DNA from: CAZBUK01 sp964495085
GTDB lineage: Bacteria; Bacteroidota; Ignavibacteria; T3Sed10-11
NCBI GenBank assembly: GCA_964495085.1
Contig: CAZBUK010000095.1
Coordinates: 1 to 13,872, forward strand
Direction of reading: 5' to 3'
DNA length: 13,872 bases
Below the pieces are notes generated by a model that saw only the letters and a program-made list of their open reading frames with translations, made no database searches and was not told the origin of the DNA. Below, in pieces: positions 1-8,979 of the stretch; position 1 is the first letter of the stretch; the number at the start of each line of letters is the position of its first letter. Made by a program: the position numbers and the translations under genes.

Positions 1-24
1 ACTCTAATCATTCCACCATCAATC

Positions 25-40
25 CTTTGCGTATTTGCGT
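25..40. repeat. Two tandem 8-bp TTTGCGT units
   Basis: CTTTGCGT (25-32) is followed directly by ATTTGCGT (33-40). Short degenerate intergenic repeats of this form are common in environmental FCB-group genomes (recollection, not checked). With only two units visible it is a weak call, but it parallels the approximately 10-bp periodic repeat near the N gap. Confidence 0.35.
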
Positions 41-55
41 GCGCTATTTTCTCAC

Positions 56-70
56 CCCGACTCTGTCGGG
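56..70. repeat. Small GC-rich hairpin CCCGAC-TCT-GTCGGG
   Basis: A perfect 6-bp stem with a 3-base loop. No T-run follows on the plus strand, so an ordinary intrinsic terminator in that direction is unlikely. It sits in the repeat-like left end of the leader and may be a fragment of an intergenic palindromic repeat, or the end of a transcript from outside the window. Confidence 0.4.
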
Positions 71-400
71 CTGCGCCTTAGATCCCCGGGCTAATAGCCA
101 GTACTGAAACCACTGAAAACCTGATTTTTAGCCATTTGTGGGGATTTCCCCTTTCTATACCCCGATCACGCCTCTTCTGATTTAGGTACATATTGAAAAA
201 AGCGTATGAGAATAATACTTATTGAAGTTCCCAGAATTCATATGAAGCTATTAACTGAAAAAATTAGTCCTTATATTCATTTTCACTCGGGTATTTATTA
301 TTACCCGTATTTTATTCATCATGAGTATCAACGATGAGATGCGTGCATAATCGTATGACCGGAATTTGAGATGAAATATGCAGCACCTGATAGTACCGTG

Positions 401-413
401 AATTCAATGAATT
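401..413. promoter_or_regulatory. Perfect 13-bp palindrome upstream of the HTCS start (candidate operator)
   Basis: AATTCA-A-TGAATT is a perfect inverted repeat about 26-29 bp before the possible start codons at 439/442, where a regulator site or leader structure could act. A second small hairpin, CGGA-TCGC-TCCG (419-430), follows directly, and TACCG occurs on both sides (394-398 and 416-420). Only position and symmetry support a regulatory role. Confidence 0.25.
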
Positions 414-441
414 TATACCGGATCGCTCCGTAATCGACGTG

Positions 442-3400
442 ATGAGCCTCCTGAAAAAAATGAATCCCTATCGGGTATTTTTCGCACTTCTCCTTTGCGG
501 ACTTGCCTTTTCCTCGATTCTCTATGCCCGTGACACTACCATCTCCCGGCATATATGGAAGGAGACCGGTGTACCTTACATACAAAACTTCAGTCCGAAA
601 GATTACCAGGGCGGAACACAGAACTTTTCTATTGTACAGGATCAACGCGGGCTCATCTATGTCGGCAATAGCTGGGGTGTTCTTGTCTATGACGGCGTAT
701 CCTGGAGATTGATAGCTTTACCTAATCAGAGCACTGTCCGGTCTCTACGTCTCGTTAATGATCGCATATACGCGGGAGCTGTGGATGAGCTGGGTTATCT
801 CGAGGCGGATGCTAACGGCCGATTAACATATGTCTCTCTCCTGCATGCCATACCGGAAGAGCACCGGAACTTCAAGGATGTGTATACCATCATTTCGTTC
901 GGCGACGATCTATTATTCAGGACTCGGCGTAAATTGTTCCGCCTCTCGGATGGCCGAATACATATTTGGGAATCTGATGCAGATCTCCGGGGTGCATATG
1001 TAATTGACGGTAATCTGTACATCGAACACCTGCAACTCGGATTGACTTTGTTTGGAAATGATTCCCTGCAGTCGCTTCCCGGCGGCGAAGTTTTCTCAGA
1101 TATTAGTATCACCGCGATGTTGCCGCATGACGATTCCGGTATCCTCATTTGTACCTTAAATGATGGTTTGTATCTCTACGACGGGACCGGTATCAGAAAG
1201 ATGCATACGCCCGCAGATGAAGTGTTATATCAGAATCAGGTCCGGGACGGCATAGCCTTGCCTGATGGACTATATGCTTTCGGCACCAGGAGCGGCGCAA
1301 TCATCATTGACAATGCCGGAAATATCTGTCAGGTTGTGAATAAAACAACCGGTTTGCTCGACGAACTGACCATATCTCTATCTTCCGATCGCCAGGGTGG
1401 AATCTGGCTTGCACTGAATAACGGCATAGCAAGGGTGGAAATGCCGTCGCCTGTTTCGCGCTTTCAGGATGCGTCGGGTCTCGGGAGCTTCGTTGGTGAT
1501 ATTCTCAGGCATAATGGCCGGATTTATACTACAACCGATCGCGGTGTGTATTATCTGGATGAAACAGACTATCCCTTAGCTCTCTTTAAGCCGGTTACAG
1601 GTATAACCTCACTGAGCTGGTCGTTACTGACGGTCGGCGAGCAACTCTTGGTAGGGAATCAGGAAGCGATATTTAAAATTACGGGGACGAATGCAGAGAG
1701 AGTAACTGATTTGAGCGCCATCCGGCTGCATCGTTCGATGCAGGATTCAACCATCTTATTTGCCGGTTTACTGGAAGGACTCGCAGTATTAAAATTTGAG
1801 AACGAAAGCTGGAGGACGCTCGGCAGGATTCCGACGATAAACGAGCGAATCACCGCTATAGTAGAGGATTATCGCGGATATTTATGGTTGGGCACTCAGA
1901 ACGAGGGAATTCTCAAAATCAGTCTCCATCCAATCGATGATCAAACGGAGATACAGCGTGTAAGCGATATCGTACTGGGCGCCGACATCGAGCGTTTCGG
2001 AGAGCGGCATGGACTTCCATCCGGTCCGACAACACCGTCGGCAGTCGGTAAACGTATAGTCTTCAAGACCACGAAAGGGCTGCGGCAATTTGATGCCGTC
2101 CGGCAATTATTCATCCCGGATTCAACGTATGGGACAATTTTTGCCGACACATTATGCTGGATAAATCATATTCGCACCGACCAGAATGAAAATGTCTGGA
2201 TAGTGGCGGGGAAGGGGTTGAAAAACTACAATGGCACGGCTTTACTGCAATCCGACGGCACCTATAGATGGCAGGAAACACCATTCCTTCGGATGAATGA
2301 TCTGGGGAGAGTTTACTTTAGTTATCCCGAAACGAATCGAGTTGTTTGGTTTGGCGGGGCCGAAGGAATTGCACGCTACTCGTCGGATATTCCCAAAGAT
2401 TATCGGACGGACTATGCTACCGTGATCAGGTACGTGAGTGGCATTTCGGTTGATTCCATTTATTACTCGGGCGCTTCTCCCGGTCGTTCACCGCATCCGG
2501 AAATCAAGCATACCGACAACTCATTGCGATTCGAGTTTTCGGCTCTCAGTTATGATGACCCGTCCGCCAACCGCTACCAGGTATGGTTGGAGGGATTCGA
2601 TGAGGATTGGTCGAATTGGAGCAGTGACACAAAAAAAGATTACACGGGTCTCCCTGCAGGAACGTACAACTTCCGTGTACGCGGCAAGAATATTTACGAT
2701 CATGTGAGCCGTGAAGATGTTTTCTCTTTTACGATTCTGCATCCCTGGTATCAGACCTGGTGGGCATTGCTCGTTTACACTCTGATCGGTGGATTGATTG
2801 TATTCGGGATCGTTAAATTCCGTGTACGGCACCTGGAGAAGAAAACGATCGAATTGGAATCAATTATAGACGAGAGGACGAGGGTTATCAGGGATCAGGC
2901 CGAAAAGCTTCTGGAGCTGGATAAATTGAAATCCCGCTTCTACGCGAACATCTCCCACGAATTTCGTACGCCGTTGACGCTGATTCTCGGACCTCTCGAA
3001 GAGCTGATCGCAAGGACGAAGGAGAAGGACGATAAAGATGATTTCAATATGATGTATCGCAACGCCCGTCGCTTATTGAGGTTGATAAATGAGCTACTCG
3101 ATCTATCCCGACTGGAATCCGGCAAGTTGAAACTCGAAACGGTAAAGAGTGATATTATCTCCTTTTTAAAAGGAATTGTTATGTCATTCGCATCGTTGGC
3201 CGATCAGAAACAGATTACTCTTGAGTTTAGATCCTCGCCGGATATTCCGGAAATTTATTTCGACCCGGAAAAGAGCGAAAAAATCTTCTCAAATCTCTTA
3301 TCGAATGCATTTAAATTTACGCCGGCAGGCGGAAAGATCAGTTGCATAGCGAGCATTGCAGAGTGCGGCTCGGAAGCGCCATCCGGGAAGCGGGATTCCG

Positions 3401-4536
3401 GGCTCATGCTCGATTGTCAGTGTATCGAAATTAGAATCATCGATACGGGTATTGGTATTCCGACCGATCGTCTCCCCTACATATTCGATCGCTTCTATCA
3501 GGTCGATAGTTCCAGTACACGCGAACATGAAGGTACCGGTATCGGTCTTGCGCTAACCAAAGAACTGATCGTGCTGCATCGCGGGAGTATCGAAGTAGAG
3601 AGTATTGAGGGGCAAGGAACAACCTTTACCGTGCGCCTGCCGTCGGGCAGGAATCATTTAAGACCGGAAGAGATCGTTGCCGAAGATGTTCGACCCCGCT
3701 CAGATGCAGGCCATCCTGCAGATATCGAGTTGACGACTGTCCAGGAAACGGAGTTGCCGGTGCAGAATTCGCTCCCGGAATCTGAAGGAGGTTCTGAAGA
3801 TATTGTGTTGATTGTCGACGATCATCCCGACGTTCGCAAATATCTCCGTGCGCATCTCGAAAAAGACTATTTTATCGTTGAAGCAAGCGACGGCCAGCAT
3901 GGACTCGATACGGCAGTTGAAGTAATTCCCGATCTAATAATCAGCGATGTTATGATGCCAAAGCTGGACGGTAATCAATTCTGCAGCGCGATTAAAACGA
4001 ATGAAAAGACCAGCCATATCCCGGTTATATTACTGACCGCGAAAGCCGGCGAGCAGGACAAGCTTTCGGGTCTGGAGACGGGAGCCGACGATTACCTGAC
4101 GAAACCGTTCTCGGCAAAACAGTTGCAGGTTCGCGTACGAAATCTCATCGAGCAGCGCCGTATGCTGCGGCTACGTTTTGTACGGGAAGGCATTTTACAA
4201 CCTCGAGAGGTCGCCGTTACTTCTACGGACGAAGCGTTTCTGCATAGATTGATGTCCGGAATTGAGGAAAACCTTGGTAAAGAAAGCTTCGGCGTCAATG
4301 AATTGGGTGAAATAATGTTTATGGGCACCCGCCAGTTGCACCGCAAAGTACGCGGATTAACCGGCAAATCTCCCGTCGAGCTCATTCGATCTGTCAGGTT
4401 ACACCGCGCCAGAAAATTGCTTGAATCGAGAGCCGGGACAGTCACGGAAATAGCCCTTCAGGTGGGTTTCAATAATCTCTCTCATTTTGCCAAGGTTTTC
4501 CGTGAAGAATTCGGCAAGCTCCCCTCCGAAATATAA
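442..4536 (+). CDS. Hybrid two-component system protein (HTCS): propeller sensor, histidine kinase, receiver and AraC-type regulator
   Basis: One polypeptide carries a full signalling chain. In order (M1 = ATG 442): signal/anchor segment about 11-29; Reg_prop beta-propeller sensor about 40-680 with blades such as GLIYVGNSWGVLVYDG and GYLWLGTQNEGIL; Y_Y_Y domain about 690-752 (LEGFDEDWSNWSS, GTYNFRVRGKN); transmembrane helix about 773-794; coiled linker; HisKA with phospho-accepting His839 in SHEFRTPLTL; HATPase with N box NLLSNAFKFT and G boxes DTGIGIP and GTGIGLAL; receiver about 1120-1235 with acidic pair D1126/D1127, phospho-acceptor D1169 in SDVMMP and K1221 in LTKPF; AraC-type HTH about 1265-1364. 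All catalytic residues are present. The family usually senses oligosaccharides in the periplasm and activates nearby export/utilisation genes. GTG 439 could be the start instead; neither has a clear Shine-Dalgarno. The protein stops soon after the second HTH motif. The genes to the right, same strand, are plausible targets (inference). Confidence 0.95.
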   Translation: MSLLKKMNPYRVFFALLLCGLAFSSILYARDTTISRHIWKETGVPYIQNFSPKDYQGGTQNFSIVQDQRGLIYVGNSWGVLVYDGVSWRLIALPNQSTVRSLRLVNDRIYAGAVDELGYLEADANGRLTYVSLLHAIPEEHRNFKDVYTIISFGDDLLFRTRRKLFRLSDGRIHIWESDADLRGAYVIDGNLYIEHLQLGLTLFGNDSLQSLPGGEVFSDISITAMLPHDDSGILICTLNDGLYLYDGTGIRKMHTPADEVLYQNQVRDGIALPDGLYAFGTRSGAIIIDNAGNICQVVNKTTGLLDELTISLSSDRQGGIWLALNNGIARVEMPSPVSRFQDASGLGSFVGDILRHNGRIYTTTDRGVYYLDETDYPLALFKPVTGITSLSWSLLTVGEQLLVGNQEAIFKITGTNAERVTDLSAIRLHRSMQDSTILFAGLLEGLAVLKFENESWRTLGRIPTINERITAIVEDYRGYLWLGTQNEGILKISLHPIDDQTEIQRVSDIVLGADIERFGERHGLPSGPTTPSAVGKRIVFKTTKGLRQFDAVRQLFIPDSTYGTIFADTLCWINHIRTDQNENVWIVAGKGLKNYNGTALLQSDGTYRWQETPFLRMNDLGRVYFSYPETNRVVWFGGAEGIARYSSDIPKDYRTDYATVIRYVSGISVDSIYYSGASPGRSPHPEIKHTDNSLRFEFSALSYDDPSANRYQVWLEGFDEDWSNWSSDTKKDYTGLPAGTYNFRVRGKNIYDHVSREDVFSFTILHPWYQTWWALLVYTLIGGLIVFGIVKFRVRHLEKKTIELESIIDERTRVIRDQAEKLLELDKLKSRFYANISHEFRTPLTLILGPLEELIARTKEKDDKDDFNMMYRNARRLLRLINELLDLSRLESGKLKLETVKSDIISFLKGIVMSFASLADQKQITLEFRSSPDIPEIYFDPEKSEKIFSNLLSNAFKFTPAGGKISCIASIAECGSEAPSGKRDSGLMLDCQCIEIRIIDTGIGIPTDRLPYIFDRFYQVDSSSTREHEGTGIGLALTKELIVLHRGSIEVESIEGQGTTFTVRLPSGRNHLRPEEIVAEDVRPRSDAGHPADIELTTVQETELPVQNSLPESEGGSEDIVLIVDDHPDVRKYLRAHLEKDYFIVEASDGQHGLDTAVEVIPDLIISDVMMPKLDGNQFCSAIKTNEKTSHIPVILLTAKAGEQDKLSGLETGADDYLTKPFSAKQLQVRVRNLIEQRRMLRLRFVREGILQPREVAVTSTDEAFLHRLMSGIEENLGKESFGVNELGEIMFMGTRQLHRKVRGLTGKSPVELIRSVRLHRARKLLESRAGTVTEIALQVGFNNLSHFAKVFREEFGKLPSEI

Positions 4537-4833
4537 AAAAGGTAGTTTCTATCTCTCATGTTAGTGGTAAGGCATCTCACAGGCGCACTCCCAGCTACAA
4601 CGAATCTAAGCTCACCCTGACTGCCCACTCAAACGCAATTCCATTAGTAATCCCGTCCGAACAGCTGCTTTATGACCGATAAACGTCATGTATTGTCCGA
4701 TTTGCATTAGCCCTGCTATGCCTCGGTATTGTATCTTCCACCTTAAAGTAATCCGGTAAATCAGGCGGCATTTGGATCGGCATAAATGCTTGCTCTGTGA
4801 ATTTCCATTTGTATCTGCAAGGGAGGGCAAAAA
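4537..4833. other. Non-coding spacer, probable promoter region of the exported-protein cluster
   Basis: About 300 bp without a believable gene; a minus-strand frame across it has no recognisable composition. Its size and position between the regulator and the first exported-protein gene make it the likely regulatory region for the cluster. It holds an inverted repeat, GCATTT-N10-AAATGC (4768-4789), and a strong GGGAGGG Shine-Dalgarno at 4821-4827. A TTGCAT (4702-4707) / TATTGT (4727-4732) pair has a 19-bp spacer and is only a weak promoter candidate. Confidence 0.45.
4768..4789. promoter_or_regulatory. Inverted repeat GCATTT-N10-AAATGC (candidate operator)
   Basis: A perfect 6-bp inverted repeat with half-sites about 16 bp apart centre to centre, 44 bp before the ATG at 4834. 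This is a reasonable place for a transcription factor site controlling the exported-protein cluster. AraC-family regulators more often use direct repeats, so a link to the neighbouring HTCS protein is speculative. Confidence 0.2.
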
Positions 4834-6282
4834 ATGGCAACGCAACTCTTTACCCGTTTATGTATCGTACCTATACTCCTGGCAGGCGCGATAGAAACAG
4901 GTTCATCCCAGATCCCCGATTCCCTTTGGACTAAAATCTACGGGGAGACCAACAACGATCGTGGTAATTCGATGGTTATGACTCCGGACGGAGGATTCGC
5001 CATCGTAGGAACCTTCGGCACTTATTTGGAAGTGGGTGTGGTTACGAACGGCGATATCTGGTTTGTACGCACCGATTCCGCGGGAGACACTCTTTGGTCG
5101 AAAACCTTCGGCGGTTCCGGAGTAGACGAAGGCTTTTCAATCCGGCAGACTTCCGACGACGGATTTATCATCGCCGGAGCAATATCTAATAACATAGGTA
5201 TATATGATGCCGGTCTGATCCGTACAGACGCGGACGGAAATGAGCTGTGGTCGAAGACTTACACTCACGGATCGACATTTAACGAAGAGTGGGCTTCCTA
5301 CGCGGAAGAAACGTCCGATGGAGGATTTATTTTCACAGGTTCTGCCGGTACTCAGACCACATTCAGCAAGGATATCTGGCTGGTCCGTACGGACGCCGAC
5401 GGGGATACACTCTGGACAAAAACCTACGGTGGGACCGGGACAGATCAAGGCAATTCGGTACGACAGACCTCAGACGGAGGTTTCATCATTACCGGGGAGA
5501 CGCGTGAAATCGGGAGCCAACCCGATCTGTGGCTACTCCGGACCGATGAGCATGGAGATACGCTCTGGTCGAAGCGATACAACAGCAATGCTGCATTTAA
5601 CGATGTCGATCGGGGGCAGGAGAGCATCCCCATGCCTGATGGCGGTTTTTCGGTGATAGGGCAGGCAGGTGTCAGTACGTGGTTGCTTCGTACCGATATG
5701 AATGGCGACACCCTCTGGACCAGACAATATTACGGACACGGAAACGGAAACTCATTTCAGCTTACTTCCGACGGCGGATATATTATCGCAGGAAGTATCT
5801 CAATAATACGCACTAACGGATTGGGAGATACTCTTTGGACAAAAATCATGGATGGATTTTGCAACGCTGTTGTGCAGACGCCCGACGGAGGAATTGCGGT
5901 CGCGGGATATACATTTCTGGAGGGTACCCTGGAGGATCTCTGGATCTTTCGCATGGGACCTGAAGGCGCTACAACGATTCATAATGATGATCCGAGCGTA
6001 CCGGTACATTTCGAGCTCTCACAAAATTATCCCAACCCATTCAATCCATCCACCACCATCTCTTTTTCCGTAGCCCGGATCAGCGACGTTCAACTCGTCG
6101 TATTCAACTCGCTCGGCCAGGCGGTTCGGAAGATGATCATCGGAACAATATCTCCCGGCCAATACAAAATAACCTGGGATGGCCGGAACGACACGGGACA
6201 ACCGGTAAGCAGTGGAGTGTATTACTATCAGTTACGGGCGGACGATGTGGTACAGACGCGACGGATGCTGTTGCTGAAATAA
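4834..6282 (+). CDS. Secreted seven-repeat propeller protein with T9SS type A sorting domain
   Basis: 482 residues, exported and probably attached to or released from the cell surface by the type IX system. An N-terminal hydrophobic segment (about 7-20) with likely cleavage near GSSQ serves as signal peptide. Residues about 29-380 contain seven tandem units built on DTLWTKTYGG...G.S..QTSDGGFIIAG...D.WLLRTD..G; units six and seven are shortened. Seven such units fit a single seven-bladed propeller. Residues 393-482 are the sorting domain: it starts FELSQNYPNPFNPSTTIS, continues with WDGRND and SSGVYYYQL, and ends in basic RRMLLLK. The start is well set by GGGAGGG at 4821-4827, 6 bp before ATG. 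It is the first of a same-strand series; the next gene starts 52 bp downstream. Ligand and function are unknown; proteins of this build are common in the group and usually named only for the sorting domain. Confidence 0.9.
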   Translation: MATQLFTRLCIVPILLAGAIETGSSQIPDSLWTKIYGETNNDRGNSMVMTPDGGFAIVGTFGTYLEVGVVTNGDIWFVRTDSAGDTLWSKTFGGSGVDEGFSIRQTSDDGFIIAGAISNNIGIYDAGLIRTDADGNELWSKTYTHGSTFNEEWASYAEETSDGGFIFTGSAGTQTTFSKDIWLVRTDADGDTLWTKTYGGTGTDQGNSVRQTSDGGFIITGETREIGSQPDLWLLRTDEHGDTLWSKRYNSNAAFNDVDRGQESIPMPDGGFSVIGQAGVSTWLLRTDMNGDTLWTRQYYGHGNGNSFQLTSDGGYIIAGSISIIRTNGLGDTLWTKIMDGFCNAVVQTPDGGIAVAGYTFLEGTLEDLWIFRMGPEGATTIHNDDPSVPVHFELSQNYPNPFNPSTTISFSVARISDVQLVVFNSLGQAVRKMIIGTISPGQYKITWDGRNDTGQPVSSGVYYYQLRADDVVQTRRMLLLK

Positions 6283-6334
6283 TTTCACATGCTACACATC
6301 ATCCTGACAAATCGAATAAGCGGAGGAGCATACC

Positions 6335-6943
6335 GTGAAAATATTTCGAGCCATATCAGGAATTGCGGCCTTGACGCTTTCCTTGAGTGCATCGAATCTG
6401 CTCGCACAAATAGAACTCAAGGCTGTATATCCGGGTCGACCTGCGACAGTGTTCGGACTAATCACGCCGAACTTAACCATGAGAGGGGATTTCACCGGTG
6501 ACGGCATACCGGACCTGCTGTTTTTCAAAACCGACTCTGAGGGGAATACTTCACTCGCAATCGTGGACGGCGCCGATTATGTAATATGGCGGGCGCTTCC
6601 TATTCCCATACTGGACGACAGAGTACACCCTCAATTCACGAGCCCAATAGTATTCGGGGGTTTCGAACTGGACGGCAATACCGATTCAAAGGAGATTATC
6701 ATAGCAATGGTCGCAGGAGATGAGATAAGTATCAAAACCGGGCGAGGGTACATGCATCCTATAATTATCGATATCGACGGTAACGTGTTATGGGACGGCA
6801 GCAATAAAATACTGCTCGGCGTTGCCCAATTTGGGGGCGATGAGAGTATGGTAATCATTATAGCCGACCCATTTGTACCGCAAATTGAGGTGTATGGTAA
6901 TAGTAGTATCGAGCATGCGAAAACGAAATTTGATTTGCCGTGA
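6335..6943 (+). CDS. Short exported FG-GAP/VCBS-like protein, paralogue of the one at 8980
   Basis: 202 residues starting at GTG, with a strong GGAGGAG Shine-Dalgarno at 6322-6328 that decides the start. Signal peptide about 1-25, probable cleavage after NLLA. The mature part has FG-GAP-like, calcium-loop-type motifs: DFTGDGIPDLL near residue 52, and DIDGNVLWDGSNK about 145-160. It clearly resembles the 181-residue protein at 8980 in the same order (NLLAQIEL, PGR-A-TF, GDG-PD, PIIIDIDG-VLW-GS-K, VPQIEVYG). It lacks a T9SS sorting domain, but its last residues, KFDLP, match the F-x-L-x that begins the sorting domains of the neighbouring large proteins. It may thus be a truncated descendant of a T9SS substrate. 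The next gene starts 55 bp downstream, so co-transcription is likely. Function unknown; a periplasmic or surface partner of the large protein is one possibility. Confidence 0.82.
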   Translation: MKIFRAISGIAALTLSLSASNLLAQIELKAVYPGRPATVFGLITPNLTMRGDFTGDGIPDLLFFKTDSEGNTSLAIVDGADYVIWRALPIPILDDRVHPQFTSPIVFGGFELDGNTDSKEIIIAMVAGDEISIKTGRGYMHPIIIDIDGNVLWDGSNKILLGVAQFGGDESMVIIIADPFVPQIEVYGNSSIEHAKTKFDLP

Positions 6944-6998
6944 GGAAATAACAGAAACCGGTGAAGTGCACTCCCTACTTTATTGAAGGAGATACTAC

Positions 6999-8882
6999 AT
7001 GAATTCGAATAGGAATATCAGAATCGTCCTTTCGATATGGAGCCTGGTCATATCAGCGTTGGCATCGGCACAAAATGAGGTGCCGAATTTCAGTTTTGAA
7101 GAATGGAGCGGGTTGCACCCGGATTTATGGATCGGGACTTCGCCGAATATAACTTCGTCCTCAGATGCTCACCATGGCCTTATTTCTGTCAAAGGTGAAG
7201 TCCACCCGGAAAATAAATTTGTAGTGCTTTACACCGCCGAACCCTTTCCGGTCTCACAAGACTATAATTATTTTACCGGATACTATAAATTCTTCCCGAA
7301 AGGTGCGGGAGATACTCTGTACATCGACGTACGATTGTGGAACGACGGCGCGGATCTGAATTTAAAACATAGCCGGATTTCCATAGGCGCGCCTGTTTCC
7401 GAGTGGACTCGATTTGAAGTCCCGCTCACCGGTGAATCGGGGACAAAAACTCAGGGAAGCATAGAATTCTATATCTCCAATATACCACGAGACGTTCCGC
7501 ATGATGGAACCTATGTTCTTCTGGACAACCTGGAACTGTCGATTGACATAGATCCTGTTGACACTCCCAAAATTGCAGTCATCCGGGAGTTTACCAATGC
7601 CAATCCGGCATTTAACAAATTCAAAGGTGTAGCAAGCTCAGACTTTAACGGTGACGGTATTGAAGATATCGCTGTGATACAGGGCTCCGCATGCAGGCCA
7701 GATGTTTTTGATCCAAAAACTACGTTTTGTTTCAGGGTATATGATCCAATAACTCAGATTGATGTATGGGAACATTCCTTTGCGATTAGTGATTTCGGTC
7801 CAGGATCAGAGGACACCTTCGCGCTCAGCTTCATCAGTGTACTTGATTTTTCGGGCAACAAATATGCGCTTTTTACCGTTGAACCGGATGGCGGTAACAA
7901 AATCATCGCCATTCTCATTGGCATTGTCAGCAATGAGGTCGCCTACCAGGCCGAAGGACGAGTCGTTTCTATTCTGGAATTGCCCGGCGGAAAGCCGGCT
8001 ATAGTCACCTTCACAGAGCAAGATAACATTTTCAAAATCATAGGCGAAGTCGGCGGCGATTCAAACTCATTGGCAGACATAGCCGCGGACTACAATGACC
8101 GGCGGTCATATCCCACACAGGCCAACTACGACCTCACAAAAAAATACCAGGCCGAACCCGGATTGCGTTTGGCTTATGATCCTGATCTGTTCGACCCGCG
8201 CGGCGACATGGATGTGGACGGCGATGGCCGCCTCGACATCCCTATGATGATTCGTAATCAGAACGGAGTTTTGACGGGGCTGGTTGTGCGCAGCGGCGCA
8301 ACCCTCGAGGTTCTGTGGGAGTTCCCGTTTCCGCCTGGGAGAAGGGCGGAAATTCTGAAGGGTTTCCATGGATTCGCCGATGTTGACGGCAACGGTGAGA
8401 AAGAAGCAATAATCGGTGAAAACCTGGCGGTTACACTCGATGGTACGGTACATACCATTGCCGAGAATTTCGTCACCCTCGATGTGAATGATATCGATGG
8501 CGACGGCTACGAGGATATTATCGGTCTTAACACGCTCGACAGTACTATTGTGGTTTATGGTATACTCAATCCGACTTCGGTGACGGACTACGACCCGGCC
8601 AGAATTCATTTTCAACTCTTTCAGAACTACCCCAATCCATTCAACCCCAGTACGACCATTTCCTATTCTGTGGCAGAGGCCGGCGAAGTGGGACTGAATA
8701 TTTTCAACACGCTCGGCCAGTCGGTGCGCACACTGGTGAATGGGCGCGAATCCGCTGGCGAATACAGCATCAGCTGGGATGGCCGCGATGATGCCGGGCG
8801 GATAGTAAGCAGCGGCCTGTACTTTTATCGGCTACAAGTCGGCGAGGCGGTGCAGACCAAGCGGATGCTGTTTTTGAAATAA
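6999..8882 (+). CDS. Large secreted protein: carbohydrate-binding-like domain, FG-GAP repeats and T9SS sorting domain
   Basis: 627 residues. Signal peptide about 1-25, cleaved near ALASA|QNE. The first mature domain (about 26-185) begins NEVPNFSFEEWSG..PDLW and ends in a YVLLDNLELS strand, the pattern of jelly-roll CBM4/9-like or PCMD-like modules. The centre carries FG-GAP/VCBS-type motifs with acidic, calcium-loop-like cores (SSDFNGDGIEDIAV, DMDVDGDGRLDIP, FADVDGNGEKEAI, NDIDGDGYEDII), consistent with a propeller. Residues 538-627 are a T9SS sorting domain (FQLFQNYPNPFNPSTTIS, WDGRDDAG, VSSGLYFYRL, KRMLFLK), about 90 residues and close in sequence to that of the protein at 4834. GAAGGAGA at 6985-6992 supports the start. 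No catalytic residues of a known enzyme family are evident, so binding or structure is more likely than catalysis. A dead partial copy lies at 9663-9845. Confidence 0.88.
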   Translation: MNSNRNIRIVLSIWSLVISALASAQNEVPNFSFEEWSGLHPDLWIGTSPNITSSSDAHHGLISVKGEVHPENKFVVLYTAEPFPVSQDYNYFTGYYKFFPKGAGDTLYIDVRLWNDGADLNLKHSRISIGAPVSEWTRFEVPLTGESGTKTQGSIEFYISNIPRDVPHDGTYVLLDNLELSIDIDPVDTPKIAVIREFTNANPAFNKFKGVASSDFNGDGIEDIAVIQGSACRPDVFDPKTTFCFRVYDPITQIDVWEHSFAISDFGPGSEDTFALSFISVLDFSGNKYALFTVEPDGGNKIIAILIGIVSNEVAYQAEGRVVSILELPGGKPAIVTFTEQDNIFKIIGEVGGDSNSLADIAADYNDRRSYPTQANYDLTKKYQAEPGLRLAYDPDLFDPRGDMDVDGDGRLDIPMMIRNQNGVLTGLVVRSGATLEVLWEFPFPPGRRAEILKGFHGFADVDGNGEKEAIIGENLAVTLDGTVHTIAENFVTLDVNDIDGDGYEDIIGLNTLDSTIVVYGILNPTSVTDYDPARIHFQLFQNYPNPFNPSTTISYSVAEAGEVGLNIFNTLGQSVRTLVNGRESAGEYSISWDGRDDAGRIVSSGLYFYRLQVGEAVQTKRMLFLK

Positions 8883-8892
8883 GCTAATCGGC

Positions 8893-8927
8893 AACCCTGT
8901 CAGAGTTCGGAAGCCCCACAGGTTAAG
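8893..8927. repeat. Imperfect palindromic repeat, first copy
   Basis: The spacer after the large gene carries AACCCTGTC-AGA-GTTCGGA with outer arms AACC(C)TGT and ACAGGTT able to pair. A related 35-bp sequence lies in the spacer after the next gene (9560-9594): both share AACC-TGTC-GTTC-GGA at the left and GGTTAA at the right. This suggests a dispersed intergenic palindromic repeat family; similarity is moderate and was aligned by eye. Confidence 0.45.
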
Positions 8928-8933
8928 CGATAC

Positions 8934-8949
8934 GCGGGGGAGATCCCGC
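8934..8949. repeat. Small hairpin GCGGG-GGAGAT-CCCGC
   Basis: A perfect 5-bp GC stem with a 6-base loop in the 97-bp spacer before the second short FG-GAP gene. No T-run follows, so a canonical intrinsic terminator is unlikely; it could act as an mRNA-stabilising structure or be part of the spacer repeat. Confidence 0.35.
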
Positions 8950-8979
8950 ACTCCGCACTACCAAGAAAGAGAAGACGAA

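Larger units (their letters stand above)
1..438. other. Non-coding leader upstream of the HTCS gene
   Basis: I see no convincing gene here on either strand; stops are frequent and no reading frame resembles a protein family. The left end holds two tandem CTTTGCGT/ATTTGCGT units (25-40) followed by small hairpins at 56-70, 89-99 (GGCT-AAT-AGCC) and 140-151 (GGGG-ATTT-CCCC), suggesting a patchwork of intergenic repeat sequence. The right third (about 180-438) is AT-rich and is the likely place for the promoter of the following gene, but I could not find a convincing -35/-10 or Bacteroidota-type (TTG / TAnnTTTG) pair. Confidence 0.6.

Noticed and set aside
4612..4845. 77-codon minus-strand frame in the spacer after the HTCS gene
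   Set aside because: No ribosome-binding site or family resemblance was visible, and it runs into the next gene's start; spacer sequence is the simpler reading.
5240..5656. 138-codon open frame on the plus strand
   Set aside because: Shifted frame inside the seven-repeat propeller gene; its apparent repeats are shadows of the real repeats and its composition is atypical.
8106..8615. 169-codon open frame on the minus strand
   Set aside because: It lies wholly inside the large FG-GAP/T9SS gene, antisense to well-supported repeats, and has no recognisable protein features.
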